Source: Inhella sp.
GTDB lineage: Bacteria > Pseudomonadota > Gammaproteobacteria > Burkholderiales > Burkholderiaceae_C
DNA: 39,589 nucleotides
Direction: 5' to 3'
Assembly (NCBI RefSeq): GCF_027532025.1
Contig: NZ_JAPZSY010000122.1
Location: 1-39,589 of the forward strand
Made by a program: the position numbers and the translations under genes. The notes under the pieces were generated by a model. That model searched no databases, was not told where the DNA came from, and saw only the letters and a list, made by a program, of their open reading frames with translations. The first letter of the stretch is position 1. Each line of letters starts with the position of its first letter. Shown piece by piece: positions 1 to 9,395 of this stretch.

Positions 1-61
1 GTCCGAGTGGCAGAGTATTCCAGCGATGGTGAGCCTAGCTGCAGCATGAAGACGCCAACTT

Positions 62-550
62 TTAGAACGGGATGTCGTCGTCCATGTCGTCGAAGCTGCT
101 TGCCGGCTTGGGGGCCGGCGCGGGCCGCGGGGCGGCTGGCGCGCGGGCCTGGCGCGGGGCGGGGGCATGGCCCCCGTCGTCGTCAGGGGCGCGGTTGAAA
201 CCACCGCCCGATTCCTCGCGGCCGCCCAGCAGTTGCATCTGCTCGGCGATGACTTCGGTGGTGTAGTTGTCCTTGCCGTCTTTGTCCTGCCACTTGCGGG
301 TCTTGAGGCGGCCTTCGACGTAAACCGGCCGACCCTTCTTCAGGTACTCGCCGGCAATCTCCGCCAAGCGGTCGTAGAACACGACGCGGTGCCACTCGGT
401 TTCTTCCTGGCGCTCGCCGCTGTCTTTGCTCTTCCAGTTGCGCGTGGTGGCGATGCTGACGTTGCAGACCGCGGCGCCACTGGGGGTGTAGCGCAGTTCG
501 GGGTCGCGACCGAGATTGCCCAGGATGATGACTTTGTTGACCGATGCCAT
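62..550 (-). CDS. ssb: single-stranded DNA-binding protein
   Basis: SSB coats single-stranded DNA in replication, repair and recombination and recruits partners through its acidic tail. The 162-residue product has an N-terminal OB fold (about residues 1-110, beginning [18 protein letters not shown] and containing [16 protein letters not shown]), then a Gly/Ala/Pro-rich disordered linker, then the hallmark acidic tip DDMDDDIPF. Length and architecture are normal for proteobacterial SSB. The start is supported by GGAG six bases before ATG on the minus strand. It is divergent from the M14 peptidase gene with 88 bp between the starts. Nothing is odd about it; identity is very secure. Confidence 0.97.
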   Translation of the reverse strand: MASVNKVIILGNLGRDPELRYTPSGAAVCNVSIATTRNWKSKDSGERQEETEWHRVVFYDRLAEIAGEYLKKGRPVYVEGRLKTRKWQDKDGKDNYTTEVIAEQMQLLGGREESGGGFNRAPDDDGGHAPAPRQARAPAAPRPAPAPKPASSFDDMDDDIPF

Positions 551-638
551 GGCGTGCTCCGCTGTTCAGCGTGAAAAGGAAATGGGGCTCGGGATGATAC
601 GGGGCGCTCAGCCGCGGTGGGCCTCGAACAATGAGGGC

Positions 639-2345
639 ATGCCCTTGCTGCCCACCCCCGACTTTTCCCGCTTCTACCGCCACGCCGAACTGCTGGACCT
701 GCTGGACGCCTACGCCGCCGCCCGGCCCGATTTGGTCCAGCGCCAGGTCATGGGCCAAAGCTTTGAGGGGCGCGACATCGTTGTGCTGGCCCTGACCCAG
801 CAAGCCACCGGGCCCCATGCCGACAAGCCGGCCTTGTGGGTGGACGGGAACATCCACGCCGCCGAGTTGCTCGCCTCAACCGCGGTGCTGTACTACCTGC
901 ACCACCTGTTACAGCAGTACGGCGTCGACCCCGCAGTGACGCAGTTGCTGGACACGCGCACGGTTTACCTGGTGCCTCGCTTGAACCCCGACGGCGCGGA
1001 GTTGGCACTGGCCGAGCGCCCCCGTCACATCCGCAGCAGCACCCGCCGTTACCCCCACGACGAATCACCGGTGGCCGGCTTGACGCCGGAGGACATCGAC
1101 GGCGATGGCCGCATCCTGGCCATGCGCGTGCCCGACCCGCATGGCGGCTGGAAAGCCGACACCCAAGACCCCCGCCTGCTGGTGCCGCGCGAGCCTGGGG
1201 AGTGGGGCGGCCGCTACTACCGCCTGATGCCCGAGGGCTTCGTGGCCGGCTTCGATGGCGTGCACATCCAGGTCAACCCCGACCCGGAGGGCCTGGACCT
1301 GAACCGCAATTTCCCGGCCGAGTGGCGGCAGGAGTTCGAGCAGGTGGGCGCCGGGCCCTACCCGACCAGCGAGCCCGAGGTGCGGGCCATGGTGGACTTC
1401 ATCGCCAAGCACCCGAACATCGGCGCGGCGTTCAGCTACCACACGCACAGCGGCGTCATCCTGCGCCCCAGCACTTCGCGCTCCGACGAGGACTTGTTCC
1501 AAGAAGACCTGTGGCAGATCCAGCGCCTGAGCGCCTTGGGCACGCGGCACACCGGCTACCCGGCGGTGAGCAGTTGGCACGACTTCCGCTACCACCCCAA
1601 GGAGACCATTTCGGGCACGCAGGGCTGGGTCTACGAGCACCTGGGCGCGCTCTTTTGGGTGGTGGAGTTGTGGAGCCCCAACCGGGAGGCCGGCATCACC
1701 GGCTACCACTGGACCGACTGGTACCGCGAGCATCCCGTGGACGACGACCGCCGCCTCTTGGCCTGGGCCGACCGCTTGGGCTCGGACACGGCCTTCGTGC
1801 CCTGGCGCCCGTTTCAGCACCCGCAGCTGGGGCCGGTGGAGATCGGCGGCTGGGACCTGATGAACTTCTGGCGCAACCCCCCGCCGGCCTTGCGCGAGAA
1901 AGAGGTCGAGCGTTTCCCGGCTTGGATGACGCAGGTGGGCCTGAGCTTGCCGCGCCTGACGCTGCTGCGTGCCGAGGTCGAGCGCCTGGGCGACGAGCGC
2001 TGGCGCGTGCGCCTGGCCGTGGCCAACGCCGGCTACCTGGGCAGCGCCGTCACCCGGCAGGCCCAGGCGCGTGGCGTGGTGCGGGGCGTGGTCTTCGAGA
2101 TCGCCGATGCCGATGCCCCCGACCGTGTGCTGACGCTGGCGCCCGGACAGTCGCCCCGCGTGCAGGGCGGCCAACTGGCCGGACATGCCCCGGCCACCAG
2201 CCAGCAGTCGTTCCTGCCCAACAAGGCCATCACGGACGACCGTGCGCAGGCGCAGTGGGTCGTGCAGGCTCAGCCCGGGCAGCGTTTGAGACTGACGGCA
2301 CGCCACCCGCGCGCCGGCGCGGTGGAAACCGTGCTGACCTTGTGA
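639..2345 (+). CDS. M14-family zinc carboxypeptidase
   Basis: A metallocarboxypeptidase of the M14 family, expected to remove C-terminal residues or act on related amide substrates. With the ATG at 639 it has 568 residues. Zinc ligands are visible as H73-x-x-E76 (in NIHAAEL) and a His in SYHTHSG (H268 or H270). The substrate-binding DLNRNF segment is present, and the catalytic Glu is E343 in VVELWS. About 200 residues follow the catalytic domain and I do not assign them. No signal peptide is evident, so a cytoplasmic location is likely. In-frame ATGs also exist at 582 and 594. I prefer 639 because AACAAT, a -10-like hexamer, lies exactly six bases before it and the domain starts soon after. 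Substrate is unknown. ubiA follows after 20 bp. Confidence 0.85.
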   Translation: MPLLPTPDFSRFYRHAELLDLLDAYAAARPDLVQRQVMGQSFEGRDIVVLALTQQATGPHADKPALWVDGNIHAAELLASTAVLYYLHHLLQQYGVDPAVTQLLDTRTVYLVPRLNPDGAELALAERPRHIRSSTRRYPHDESPVAGLTPEDIDGDGRILAMRVPDPHGGWKADTQDPRLLVPREPGEWGGRYYRLMPEGFVAGFDGVHIQVNPDPEGLDLNRNFPAEWRQEFEQVGAGPYPTSEPEVRAMVDFIAKHPNIGAAFSYHTHSGVILRPSTSRSDEDLFQEDLWQIQRLSALGTRHTGYPAVSSWHDFRYHPKETISGTQGWVYEHLGALFWVVELWSPNREAGITGYHWTDWYREHPVDDDRRLLAWADRLGSDTAFVPWRPFQHPQLGPVEIGGWDLMNFWRNPPPALREKEVERFPAWMTQVGLSLPRLTLLRAEVERLGDERWRVRLAVANAGYLGSAVTRQAQARGVVRGVVFEIADADAPDRVLTLAPGQSPRVQGGQLAGHAPATSQQSFLPNKAITDDRAQAQWVVQAQPGQRLRLTARHPRAGAVETVLTL

Positions 2346-2365
2346 GCCCCCAGGACAATGCCCCC

Positions 2366-3262
2366 ATGCCTTGGACCGCACGCCTGTCGCTCTACCTGGA
2401 CCTGATCCGCTGGGACCGCCCCGCCGGATGGCTGCTGCTGCTCTGGCCCACGCTGAGTGCTTTGTGGATCGCGGCCGATGGCTTCCCTGGTTGGCACCTG
2501 CTGGCGGTGTTCGTCGGCGGCACGGTGCTCATGCGCTCGGCCGGTTGTGCGGTGAACGACGTGGCCGACCGCGACTTCGACCGCCATGTGCAACGCACGG
2601 CGCAGCGCCCCGTCACCAGCGGCCGCCTGGGCGTGGGCGAGGCCCTGGCCGTGGGGGCGATGCTGGCGCTGCTCGCCTTCGGCTTGGTGCTGACCACCAA
2701 TCCGCCCACGCTGCTGATGAGCGTGGGTGCGCTGGCCGTGGCCGTGGCCTACCCGTTTGCCAAGCGGTTCGTGGCCATGCCGCAGGCCGTGCTGGGCGTG
2801 GCCTTCAGCCTGGGCATTCCCATGGCGTTTGCCGCCGTGCAGGGCAGTGCGGAGTGGCGCTGGAGCGCCATCCCCGACGCGGTGCCGCTTTGGGCCTGGG
2901 GCCTGGTGGCCGCCAACCTGTGTTGGGTGCTGGCGTACGACACCGAGTACGCGATGGTCGACCGCGATGACGACCTGAAGATCGGCATCCGCACCAGCGC
3001 CATCACCCTGGGCCGGTGGGACGTGCCGGCCGTGGCCCTGTTTTACGCGCTGTACCTGGCGGGCTGGACCTGGTCGGGCCGGCAATTGGGTCTGGGTGGT
3101 GCCTTCTACGTGGGCATGGGGGTGGCCGCGCTGCAGGTGCTGTGGCACTTGCGCTGGATCGCCGACCGCTCGCGCGAAGGTTGTTTTCGGGCCTTCCGGG
3201 CCAACCACTGGGTGGGTGCGGCGGCCTTTGCCGGTGGGGTGATCGACCTGGCTGGGCGCTAG
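2366..3262 (+). CDS. ubiA: 4-hydroxybenzoate polyprenyltransferase
   Basis: An integral membrane prenyltransferase that attaches the polyprenyl tail to 4-hydroxybenzoate in ubiquinone biosynthesis. The 298-residue protein carries both aspartate-rich motifs of the UbiA superfamily: NDVADRDFD (Mg-diphosphate binding, about residues 63-72) and [12 protein letters not shown] (about residues 192-203). It is otherwise a series of hydrophobic helices. The N-terminus ([20 protein letters not shown]) is typical of proteobacterial UbiA. GACAAT lies exactly six bases before the ATG and no Shine-Dalgarno is visible, so the mRNA could be leaderless. Its stop codon shares the CTAG at 3259-3262 with the stop of the convergent kinase-nucleotidyltransferase gene. 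Function is secure from motifs and length. Confidence 0.95.
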   Translation: MPWTARLSLYLDLIRWDRPAGWLLLLWPTLSALWIAADGFPGWHLLAVFVGGTVLMRSAGCAVNDVADRDFDRHVQRTAQRPVTSGRLGVGEALAVGAMLALLAFGLVLTTNPPTLLMSVGALAVAVAYPFAKRFVAMPQAVLGVAFSLGIPMAFAAVQGSAEWRWSAIPDAVPLWAWGLVAANLCWVLAYDTEYAMVDRDDDLKIGIRTSAITLGRWDVPAVALFYALYLAGWTWSGRQLGLGGAFYVGMGVAALQVLWHLRWIADRSREGCFRAFRANHWVGAAAFAGGVIDLAGR

Positions 3263-5379
3263 CCCTCCAGTCGCGCCTCGGTCGGCGCGTGCTGGGCCCG
3301 CCAGCGGCGCCCCAGCTTGTGCCAAGCGTGGGGGATGAGCAAGCGCCAGGGCAGCCGCAGGGTGTGGGCGTGCAGGTACACCACGGCTTGCGCCCAGCGC
3401 CGCGTGCGCGTGGCTCGGTGGGGGTGCCAGGTGCCGCCGGCGGTGGCCAACACCGGCCGCCAGAGCGCCACCCGCAGCCGCGCGGCCAGGCCCAGCCGCG
3501 GCCAATGCGTCACGGGCTGCCCCAACAGATCGGCCCTCAGGGCTTGGGTGAGGAACCAGACTTCGGCCAGCCCCAGGGCTTCGGCGCGCGCCGTGACTTG
3601 GGCCTCGAAGTCAGCCGCCGTCTGGCGATGGTGATCCAGCAGGCTTTGCACGTCGAGCAGGTCGCGCAGGCTGCGGTCGCTCTCGCCACCGAGGCGCTGG
3701 TGCAGGGCGCTGTGCAGCACGAGGTCGGTGGGCTGCAGGGTGCGCAGTTGGCGGTAGCCAGGCAGCACGGGCGCCTCCGCCAGCAGGCGCTCGGTGTCGA
3801 CGGGGAAGCGGCCCAGCGGTGGCGCGATGGCATGGTGCAAGTCCACCGTGCTGCCTCGCCGCACGTGCGTCACCGGGGGCACTTCGTGCGACCACTCGCG
3901 GTAGAAGCGTTCGTCGTGCGGGTCCTCGTGGGGCTGCCCGATCCAGCCGGCGGCGAGCAGCGCCCCCTCCACCCGGGCGAGGTCGCGCCGCCGCACCAGC
4001 AGGTCGAGGTCGCCAAAGCTGCGCAGCCGCGCCGTGGGCAGGTCGAGCGCCAGGTAGGCCGCGCCCTTGAGCAGCACCCAGGGCACGTCCAGGGGCTCCA
4101 GGGCGTGGGCCAGGTGGGCGATCTCGCGGCGCAAGTGGCGCACGCGCTGGGCTTGCACCGCCAAAGCGGCTTCCAGGTGCGCCTGGGCCGCAGCGGGCCG
4201 CGGCCGCTCCCGCGTGCGGTCGGCCAGCAGCGCCAGCAGCCCGCTGGTCCGCGCCTCGGCCACGCGCTGGCCCCAGGCGGCAGGCGATGGCGGCTGGGGG
4301 GCGCCCGGCCGGCACAGCAGTTCGCGCAAAGGGTCGGCATCCGAGGGCTGGGGCGATGCGTCGCTGTCGGGGGCGATGGCAGGGGTGTTGGCCGGTGTGG
4401 GCGTCGATGTTGGCGTCCAAGCGGGGACGGGGACGGACTCGGGTTCCACCAGGGGGTCAACGCGGGTGAGTTGCTCGATGGCCGCCAGCGCGGCGTCGAG
4501 CGAGCCGTAGGCGACGTGGTGGCAGGTGCTTTGCGCCAGCAAGCCGGTCAGTGCGCGGAAGGCCGGCAGGCCCAGGGGCTCGGCGTTGAAGCTCTGCCCC
4601 ATCAAGTCCAGCAGCGCGGACGGCCTGGGCAAGGGGGTGATGGCGGTGTCGGCCCCGGCCTGGAACTGCGGGAACACGACCCAGGCCGGCGAGGCCGGCT
4701 CGTCCATCGCGGCCACGTGCTCGCGCAGGGGCTGCAGGTGGGCGATGCTGCCTTTGACGGTGTCGTGCGTGACGGCGGTGAAGCGGGCGCGAGGGTCGAA
4801 GTCGCGGATCAAGTCGATGGAGCGGTTTTTCAGGCTGACGCCGCGCACCAGGGGCCACAGGCGCAGGCTGCCGTCCAGGCTGAGCAAGGCCAATTCGTCG
4901 GTCAGCAGGCGCCAGCCGCGGAACATGAGGGCGGCGCACAGCGTGCTCTTGCCCGAGCCGGGGGGCGCGGGCAACACCAGGGCTTGCCCGTTGCGCGCCA
5001 GCACCGCGGCATGGATCAGCACGCTGTGCTTGACCTGGCTGGCGATGCACCAGTTCATCGCCCACTCCAGCAGCGGATTGCCGTGCGCCAGGGGCATGGC
5101 GGCGAAGGGCCTCTCGCCGTCGCACACGAAGCTCAACTGCCAGCCCCCATGCGGCCGCCAGCGGCGCTCGACGAGCAGGTCGAAGTCGACGAAGTCGTCA
5201 CGGCCCGCCAGGGGGTGACGCCCGTACAGGCAAAACAGGTGTTCGGCGATGGCGGTCGACGGGGCACGCAACCGGAGCACGAAGGGGCCAAAGCGCAGGC
5301 ACAAGCCCGCCCCGAAAAGCCGGTCCCGGCAGCCGGGCAGCCCCAGGCTGTCGAGCGTGGGGGCGGGCGCGGCCATCAT
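3259..5379 (-). CDS. HprK-related kinase fused to a nucleotidyltransferase domain
   Basis: A 706-residue two-domain protein. Residues about 1-310 resemble the HprK-related kinase A group: a P-loop at 137-146 ([10 protein letters not shown], Lys144) and a downstream acidic pair D161-E162 in LLTDELALL. Residues about 312-355 are a Pro/Ala/Thr/Ser-rich linker. Residues about 400-700 resemble the uncharacterised nucleotidyltransferase family, with LLKG (Lys438), then GDLDLLV (Asp457, Asp459), then STVDLHH. In the systems I recall, these two activities are separate genes, so this looks like a natural fusion. It overlaps the PqqD-like gene by 4 nt (ATGA), implying coupled translation. Substrates are unknown. 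A role in modifying the exported protein encoded upstream is an inference. No HPr or PTS gene lies nearby. Confidence 0.82.
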   Translation of the reverse strand: MMAAPAPTLDSLGLPGCRDRLFGAGLCLRFGPFVLRLRAPSTAIAEHLFCLYGRHPLAGRDDFVDFDLLVERRWRPHGGWQLSFVCDGERPFAAMPLAHGNPLLEWAMNWCIASQVKHSVLIHAAVLARNGQALVLPAPPGSGKSTLCAALMFRGWRLLTDELALLSLDGSLRLWPLVRGVSLKNRSIDLIRDFDPRARFTAVTHDTVKGSIAHLQPLREHVAAMDEPASPAWVVFPQFQAGADTAITPLPRPSALLDLMGQSFNAEPLGLPAFRALTGLLAQSTCHHVAYGSLDAALAAIEQLTRVDPLVEPESVPVPAWTPTSTPTPANTPAIAPDSDASPQPSDADPLRELLCRPGAPQPPSPAAWGQRVAEARTSGLLALLADRTRERPRPAAAQAHLEAALAVQAQRVRHLRREIAHLAHALEPLDVPWVLLKGAAYLALDLPTARLRSFGDLDLLVRRRDLARVEGALLAAGWIGQPHEDPHDERFYREWSHEVPPVTHVRRGSTVDLHHAIAPPLGRFPVDTERLLAEAPVLPGYRQLRTLQPTDLVLHSALHQRLGGESDRSLRDLLDVQSLLDHHRQTAADFEAQVTARAEALGLAEVWFLTQALRADLLGQPVTHWPRLGLAARLRVALWRPVLATAGGTWHPHRATRTRRWAQAVVYLHAHTLRLPWRLLIPHAWHKLGRRWRAQHAPTEARLEG

Positions 5380-5669
5380 GGGCGCACGGGGGCGATGAGC
5401 CCGAGGTCCAGCAATTGCGCCAGCGCGTCGTCGACGGCCTGAGCCTGCTCCTGCGGGTCGTCGTCGGGGTACTCGGCCCCCAGGCGCGCGTGCAGTTCGG
5501 CGGCCGTGGCGGGTGTCTTGTTCAGGGCGTAGACGACCGCCCAGGGCAGTTCGGGCAGCAGGTGCAGGCCGTCGTCGCGCAGGTCGAACAGCACCGCCTG
5601 CCCGTCGGCGGCGAACACGACCTGCTCGGTCAGGGTGACGGTGTAGCGGAGGTCAGGCTGCGGGGTCAT
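5376..5669 (-). CDS. small PqqD-like peptide-binding protein of the HprK-related cassette
   Basis: A 97-residue protein resembling PqqD, the winged-helix recognition element that holds precursor peptides for modifying enzymes. Visible PqqD-like features are a short beta region (AVLFDLRDDGLHLLPELP), a helix (WAVVYAL), then the pattern TAAELHARLGAEY and a C-terminal helix (VDDALAQLLDLGLIAP). In public annotation, PqqD-like proteins next to HprK-related kinase A are called peptide chaperones of that system; I recall this and have not checked it. I chose the ATG at 5669, the start of the conserved part; the reading frame stays open further upstream but runs through the end of the neighbouring gene. 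No Shine-Dalgarno precedes this ATG, and a terminator-like hairpin ends only six bases upstream. Confidence 0.75.
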   Translation of the reverse strand: MTPQPDLRYTVTLTEQVVFAADGQAVLFDLRDDGLHLLPELPWAVVYALNKTPATAAELHARLGAEYPDDDPQEQAQAVDDALAQLLDLGLIAPVRP

Positions 5670-5675
5670 GGCGCC

Positions 5676-5707
5676 AAAAACAAAGCCGGCCACCTTGCTG
5701 GGCCGGC
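5676..5707 (-). terminator. terminator-like hairpin between the exported-protein gene and the PqqD-like gene
   Basis: Read on the minus strand, GCCGGCC and GGCCGGC (5685-5691 and 5701-5707) form a perfect 7-bp GC stem with a 9-nt loop, followed by TTTGTTTTT (5684 to 5676). It sits between the exported-protein gene and the two downstream genes, with the U-tract ending six bases before the next ATG. It has the form of an intrinsic terminator, so downstream expression would need read-through. Confidence 0.7.
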
Positions 5708-5733
5708 CCGGGTGTCGGCGGGCGCCGACAGGC

Positions 5734-6357
5734 TCAGACGCGGGTTTCCAAGTAGGCCTTGATGAAAGCCAGCGCGTCGGGGTTTTGGTCGAGGTAGAAA
5801 CTGGTGACCTGCTGCGCCGACAGGGGGTAGTTGTCGTTGGCGCTGAAGGGGTAGGGCACTTCGTTCGAGCGCGCATTCAGCCAAGCGCCCAACCAGCGGC
5901 GGTCGTTGTGGCCGGCAAAGCTGCCCAGGCTCATCACCTCCCACATGGTGGCGACGCGGTTGCCCACGCGCAAGGTTCCGCCGGGCAGGGCTTCGGTGTA
6001 CGGGCGGTCGGGGAAGGCGGCCATGCCCCCTGTCCAGGCGGCCGCTTTTTTGTGGGGGTTTTGGCCCCACCAGCTGGGGTTGTAGCCGCTGCAGACGGTG
6101 CCGCCCGGGGTGCCGCTCAAGAATGCGCCGCCTTTGTACTGCCCGGTCTTCTGGGCATTCTGGAACGACTGCCAGCCCGACAACGAGCAGACGATGACCG
6201 GGTACTGGCCCTTGTCGCCGGTGGTGGTGATCAGGCGCTTGCCGCTGGTGGCCATGGCCACCAAAGGCGTGCCGCCCGCCGCGGCGATGCTGGCGCCCTT
6301 GAGCAAGGCGCGTCGCTGGGCGGGGGCTGCAGGCGCAGGCGTGACGGGATCGGGCAT
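5734..6357 (-). CDS. exported protein of unknown function with Tat-like signal, first gene of the HprK-related cassette
   Basis: I do not recognise a named family. The 207-residue product begins with a Pro/Ala-rich stretch, then Q-R15-R16-A-L-L-K-G and a short hydrophobic segment (ASIAAAGG), resembling a twin-arginine signal. The mature part has two cysteines, C57 (VIVCSLSGW) and C89 (TVCSGYNPSWW). It continues with a WWGQNPHKK element, Trp-rich stretches, and FAGHNDRRWLGAWLNA near 147-162. A Cys, GYxPxxW and LNA layout reminds me of other uncharacterised secreted proteins; this is recollection only. The ATG at 6357 has GGAG six bases upstream, so I prefer it to the ATG at 6426. It is followed by a terminator-like hairpin and then the PqqD-like and kinase genes. 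It could be the substrate of that cassette. Confidence 0.65.
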   Translation of the reverse strand: MPDPVTPAPAAPAQRRALLKGASIAAAGGTPLVAMATSGKRLITTTGDKGQYPVIVCSLSGWQSFQNAQKTGQYKGGAFLSGTPGGTVCSGYNPSWWGQNPHKKAAAWTGGMAAFPDRPYTEALPGGTLRVGNRVATMWEVMSLGSFAGHNDRRWLGAWLNARSNEVPYPFSANDNYPLSAQQVTSFYLDQNPDALAFIKAYLETRV

Positions 6358-6525
6358 GAAAGGCTCCAAAAGCGGGTCGGGCGTCTGGCTCGCAGGGGCC
6401 GATGCAGCGGCCCGCGGTGCGCCCACGATGACCGGCAGAGTGTTTCACAAGCGCTCGCGGCGGGCGGGTCGCCGCTCCCCCCTGATTCGGTGGCCGGCCC
6501 GGCGTCCAGGGCTCAGGGCTGGGCG

Positions 6526-8037
6526 TCAGGGCCTGGCGTCGAGGGGGCGCCGCCACTGGATGGCCTCGGCCACCGCGGCGCTGTCGATGCGCTCTTGGCC
6601 CGCCAAGTCCGCGATGCTGCGGGCCACGCGCAAGACCCGGTGGTAGGCGCGCCCCGACCACCCCAGCTTCGTGGCCGCCTGCTGCAGCAGGGTGCGGGCG
6701 GCGGGCACCAAGGGGGCGTGGGCGTCCAAGTCCGCTGGGCCCAGCCCCGCGTTGGGTTTGCCTTGTCGCGCCAGGGCCAGCGCCCTTGCCTGGGCGACGC
6801 GGCCGGCGACAAGCTGCGAGCGCTCCCCCGTGGGGGCGCCGTCCAGCTCCGCCGGCGGCAGCACGGGGACGGTGACGGCCAGGTCCATGCGATCGAGCAG
6901 AGGGCCTGACAAACGGCCGCGGTATCGGGCAACGGCCTCGGGGCTGCAGCGACAGGCCCGCAGCGGGTTGCCCAAGTGGCCACAGGGGCAGGGGTTCATC
7001 GCCGCCACCAACTGAAACCGTGCCGGGAACTCGCTGCTGCGGGCGGCCCGGGCGATCTGCACTCGGCCGGTTTCCAGCGGCTCGCGCAGGGCCTCCAGAG
7101 CGGGGCGGGGGAATTCGGGCAACTCGTCCAAAAACAGCACCCCGTGGTGCGCCATCGAGATCTCCCCCGGCCGTGGGGGCGAGCCGCCACCGACCAGGGC
7201 CACGCTGCTGGCGCTGTGGTGGGGCGAACGGAAGGGGCGCTGCGCCCAGCGGCGGGGGTCGAACCCGGCTTGCAGCGACCGAACGGCCGCCGCTTCGAGG
7301 GCTTCGGCCGGGGCCAACGGGGGCAGCAGGCCCGGCAGTCGCGCCGCCAGCATCGACTTTCCGGTGCCCGGGGGGCCCTCAAGCAGCAGGTTGTGCTGGC
7401 CTGCCGCGGCGATCTCCAGCGCCCGCTTGGCACCCGCCTGGCCGCGCACGTCGGACAGATCGAGCGCGGCGGTGTCATCGTCGGGCGCTGGCCAGGGCGT
7501 GGCGGCCTGCAGGTCGGTGGCGCCATCCGGCTGCAAGGCGGCCACCACGTCGAGCAGATGCCGGGCCTGCCGGACGGCCAAGCCCGGCACCAGCGCGGCT
7601 TCGGCGGCGCTGTCGCCGGGCAGCACCAGCCCGCGCTCGCCACTGCGCGCCGCTAGGGCGTGCGCGAGTGCGCCCCGCACAGGCCGCAAGTCGCCACCCA
7701 GCGACAACTCGCCGGCCCACTCCCAGGCGTCGAGGGCGCTGGGATCAATCTGAGCGCTGGCCGCCAGCAAGCCCAGCGCGATGGGGAGGTCGAAGCGGGC
7801 GCCCTCCTTGGGCAAGTCCGCCGGCGCGAGATTCACGGTGATGCGCCGGTCGTGCGGGAAACGCAGCCCCGCGCTGGTGATGGCGGCGCGCACCCGCTCC
7901 CGGGCCTCCTTCACTTCGGTGTCCGCCAAACCGACCAGCGTGAAGCTGGGCAACCCCGGTGCGAGGTGAACTTCGACGCTGACGGGCAGCGCCTGCAACC
8001 CGACGAGGGCACGACTGTGCAACGTGGCCAAGCTCAT
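6526..8037 (-). CDS. comM: ComM/YifB-type Mg-chelatase-like AAA+ ATPase
   Basis: ComM is a hexameric branch-migration helicase that helps integrate donor DNA during natural transformation; the family also occurs in non-competent bacteria. The 503-residue product has the typical N-terminus (MSLATLHSRALVGLQALPVSVEVHLAPGLP cut short in databases as the Lon-like fold). The P-loop is GPPGTGKS at about 221-228 (Lys227). Walker B is LFLDELPEF, followed by ALREPLETG, a zinc-like MNPCPCGHLG/C-R-C segment, and a C-terminal domain with GWSGRAYHRVLRVARSIADL. The start at 8037 has GGGAG seven bases upstream; a longer frame to 8145 is open but lies in the intergenic control region. It is divergent from the porin gene. 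Identity is secure; a competence role here is inferred. Confidence 0.93.
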   Translation of the reverse strand: MSLATLHSRALVGLQALPVSVEVHLAPGLPSFTLVGLADTEVKEARERVRAAITSAGLRFPHDRRITVNLAPADLPKEGARFDLPIALGLLAASAQIDPSALDAWEWAGELSLGGDLRPVRGALAHALAARSGERGLVLPGDSAAEAALVPGLAVRQARHLLDVVAALQPDGATDLQAATPWPAPDDDTAALDLSDVRGQAGAKRALEIAAAGQHNLLLEGPPGTGKSMLAARLPGLLPPLAPAEALEAAAVRSLQAGFDPRRWAQRPFRSPHHSASSVALVGGGSPPRPGEISMAHHGVLFLDELPEFPRPALEALREPLETGRVQIARAARSSEFPARFQLVAAMNPCPCGHLGNPLRACRCSPEAVARYRGRLSGPLLDRMDLAVTVPVLPPAELDGAPTGERSQLVAGRVAQARALALARQGKPNAGLGPADLDAHAPLVPAARTLLQQAATKLGWSGRAYHRVLRVARSIADLAGQERIDSAAVAEAIQWRRPLDARP

Positions 8038-8106
8038 GGCGCGGCTCCCTTCCCTGTAGTGGGGCGGATTCTGCGCGTCCTGCGCGCTCGTCGGCAGCCT
8101 GGCCGC

Positions 8107-8123
8107 TGCACACAAATGGTGCG
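8107..8123 (+). promoter_or_regulatory. putative NtrC-binding site
   Basis: TGCACACAAATGGTGCG matches the NtrC dyad TGCACC-N5-GGTGCA at 10 of 12 defined positions. It lies about 115 bp upstream of the start site predicted from the sigma54 promoter at 8204, a usual enhancer distance. A weaker half-site GGTGCG occurs at 8169-8174. Confidence 0.7.
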
Positions 8124-8203
8124 TGCTCGGCGTGGCGCGGGGCATGCGGCCCTAAGCCTCCCGTTTTTGGTGCGAAAACCGGGGCCGTGCCCGCGTTTGG
8201 GGC

Positions 8204-8219
8204 TGGCACGGAAGCTGCA
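8204..8219 (+). promoter_or_regulatory. sigma54 (RpoN) promoter of the porin-glnK-amtB unit
   Basis: TGGCACGGAAGCTGCA matches the sigma54 consensus TGGCAC-N5-TTGCA with one mismatch, keeping the invariant GG and GC at correct spacing. The predicted start site is near 8230, giving a leader of about 57 nt before the ATG at 8287. The rest of the 249-bp region between comM and the porin gene holds the upstream NtrC-like site and no gene. Confidence 0.8.
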
Positions 8220-8286
8220 GATTCGGGCTGAAAGTTCGACCGGCATCCCGCCATTCCTTTCTTCACCCCCCCCCTTTGGAGCCCCC

Positions 8287-9367
<1,081 letters not shown>

Positions 9368-9395
9368 GCCGCCCCACCCCGAACGGAGAACACCC

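Noticed and set aside
1-61. A possible tRNA or gene fragment at the left edge
   Set aside because: No cloverleaf, 3' CCA or coding signal could be built from these bases.
836-3262. A plus-strand open frame that runs through the M14 peptidase region in another frame into ubiA
   Set aside because: The upstream part is Arg/Pro/Gly-rich out-of-frame translation; only the part from 2366 has UbiA motifs and a start.
3259-3262. Shared CTAG stop overlap of ubiA and the kinase fusion
   Set aside because: Convergent genes often share a CTAG; no terminator or regulatory feature is visible, so it is only a packing detail.
3259-5379. True HPr kinase/phosphorylase controlling carbon metabolism
   Set aside because: No HPr or PTS gene is nearby, the domain is shorter and diverged, and it is fused to an unrelated nucleotidyltransferase domain.
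5670-5876. N-terminal extension of the PqqD-like protein
   Set aside because: The frame is open but would run through the end of the exported-protein gene and the hairpin, and reads as Pro/Thr/Ser/Arg-rich shadow sequence with no PqqD similarity.
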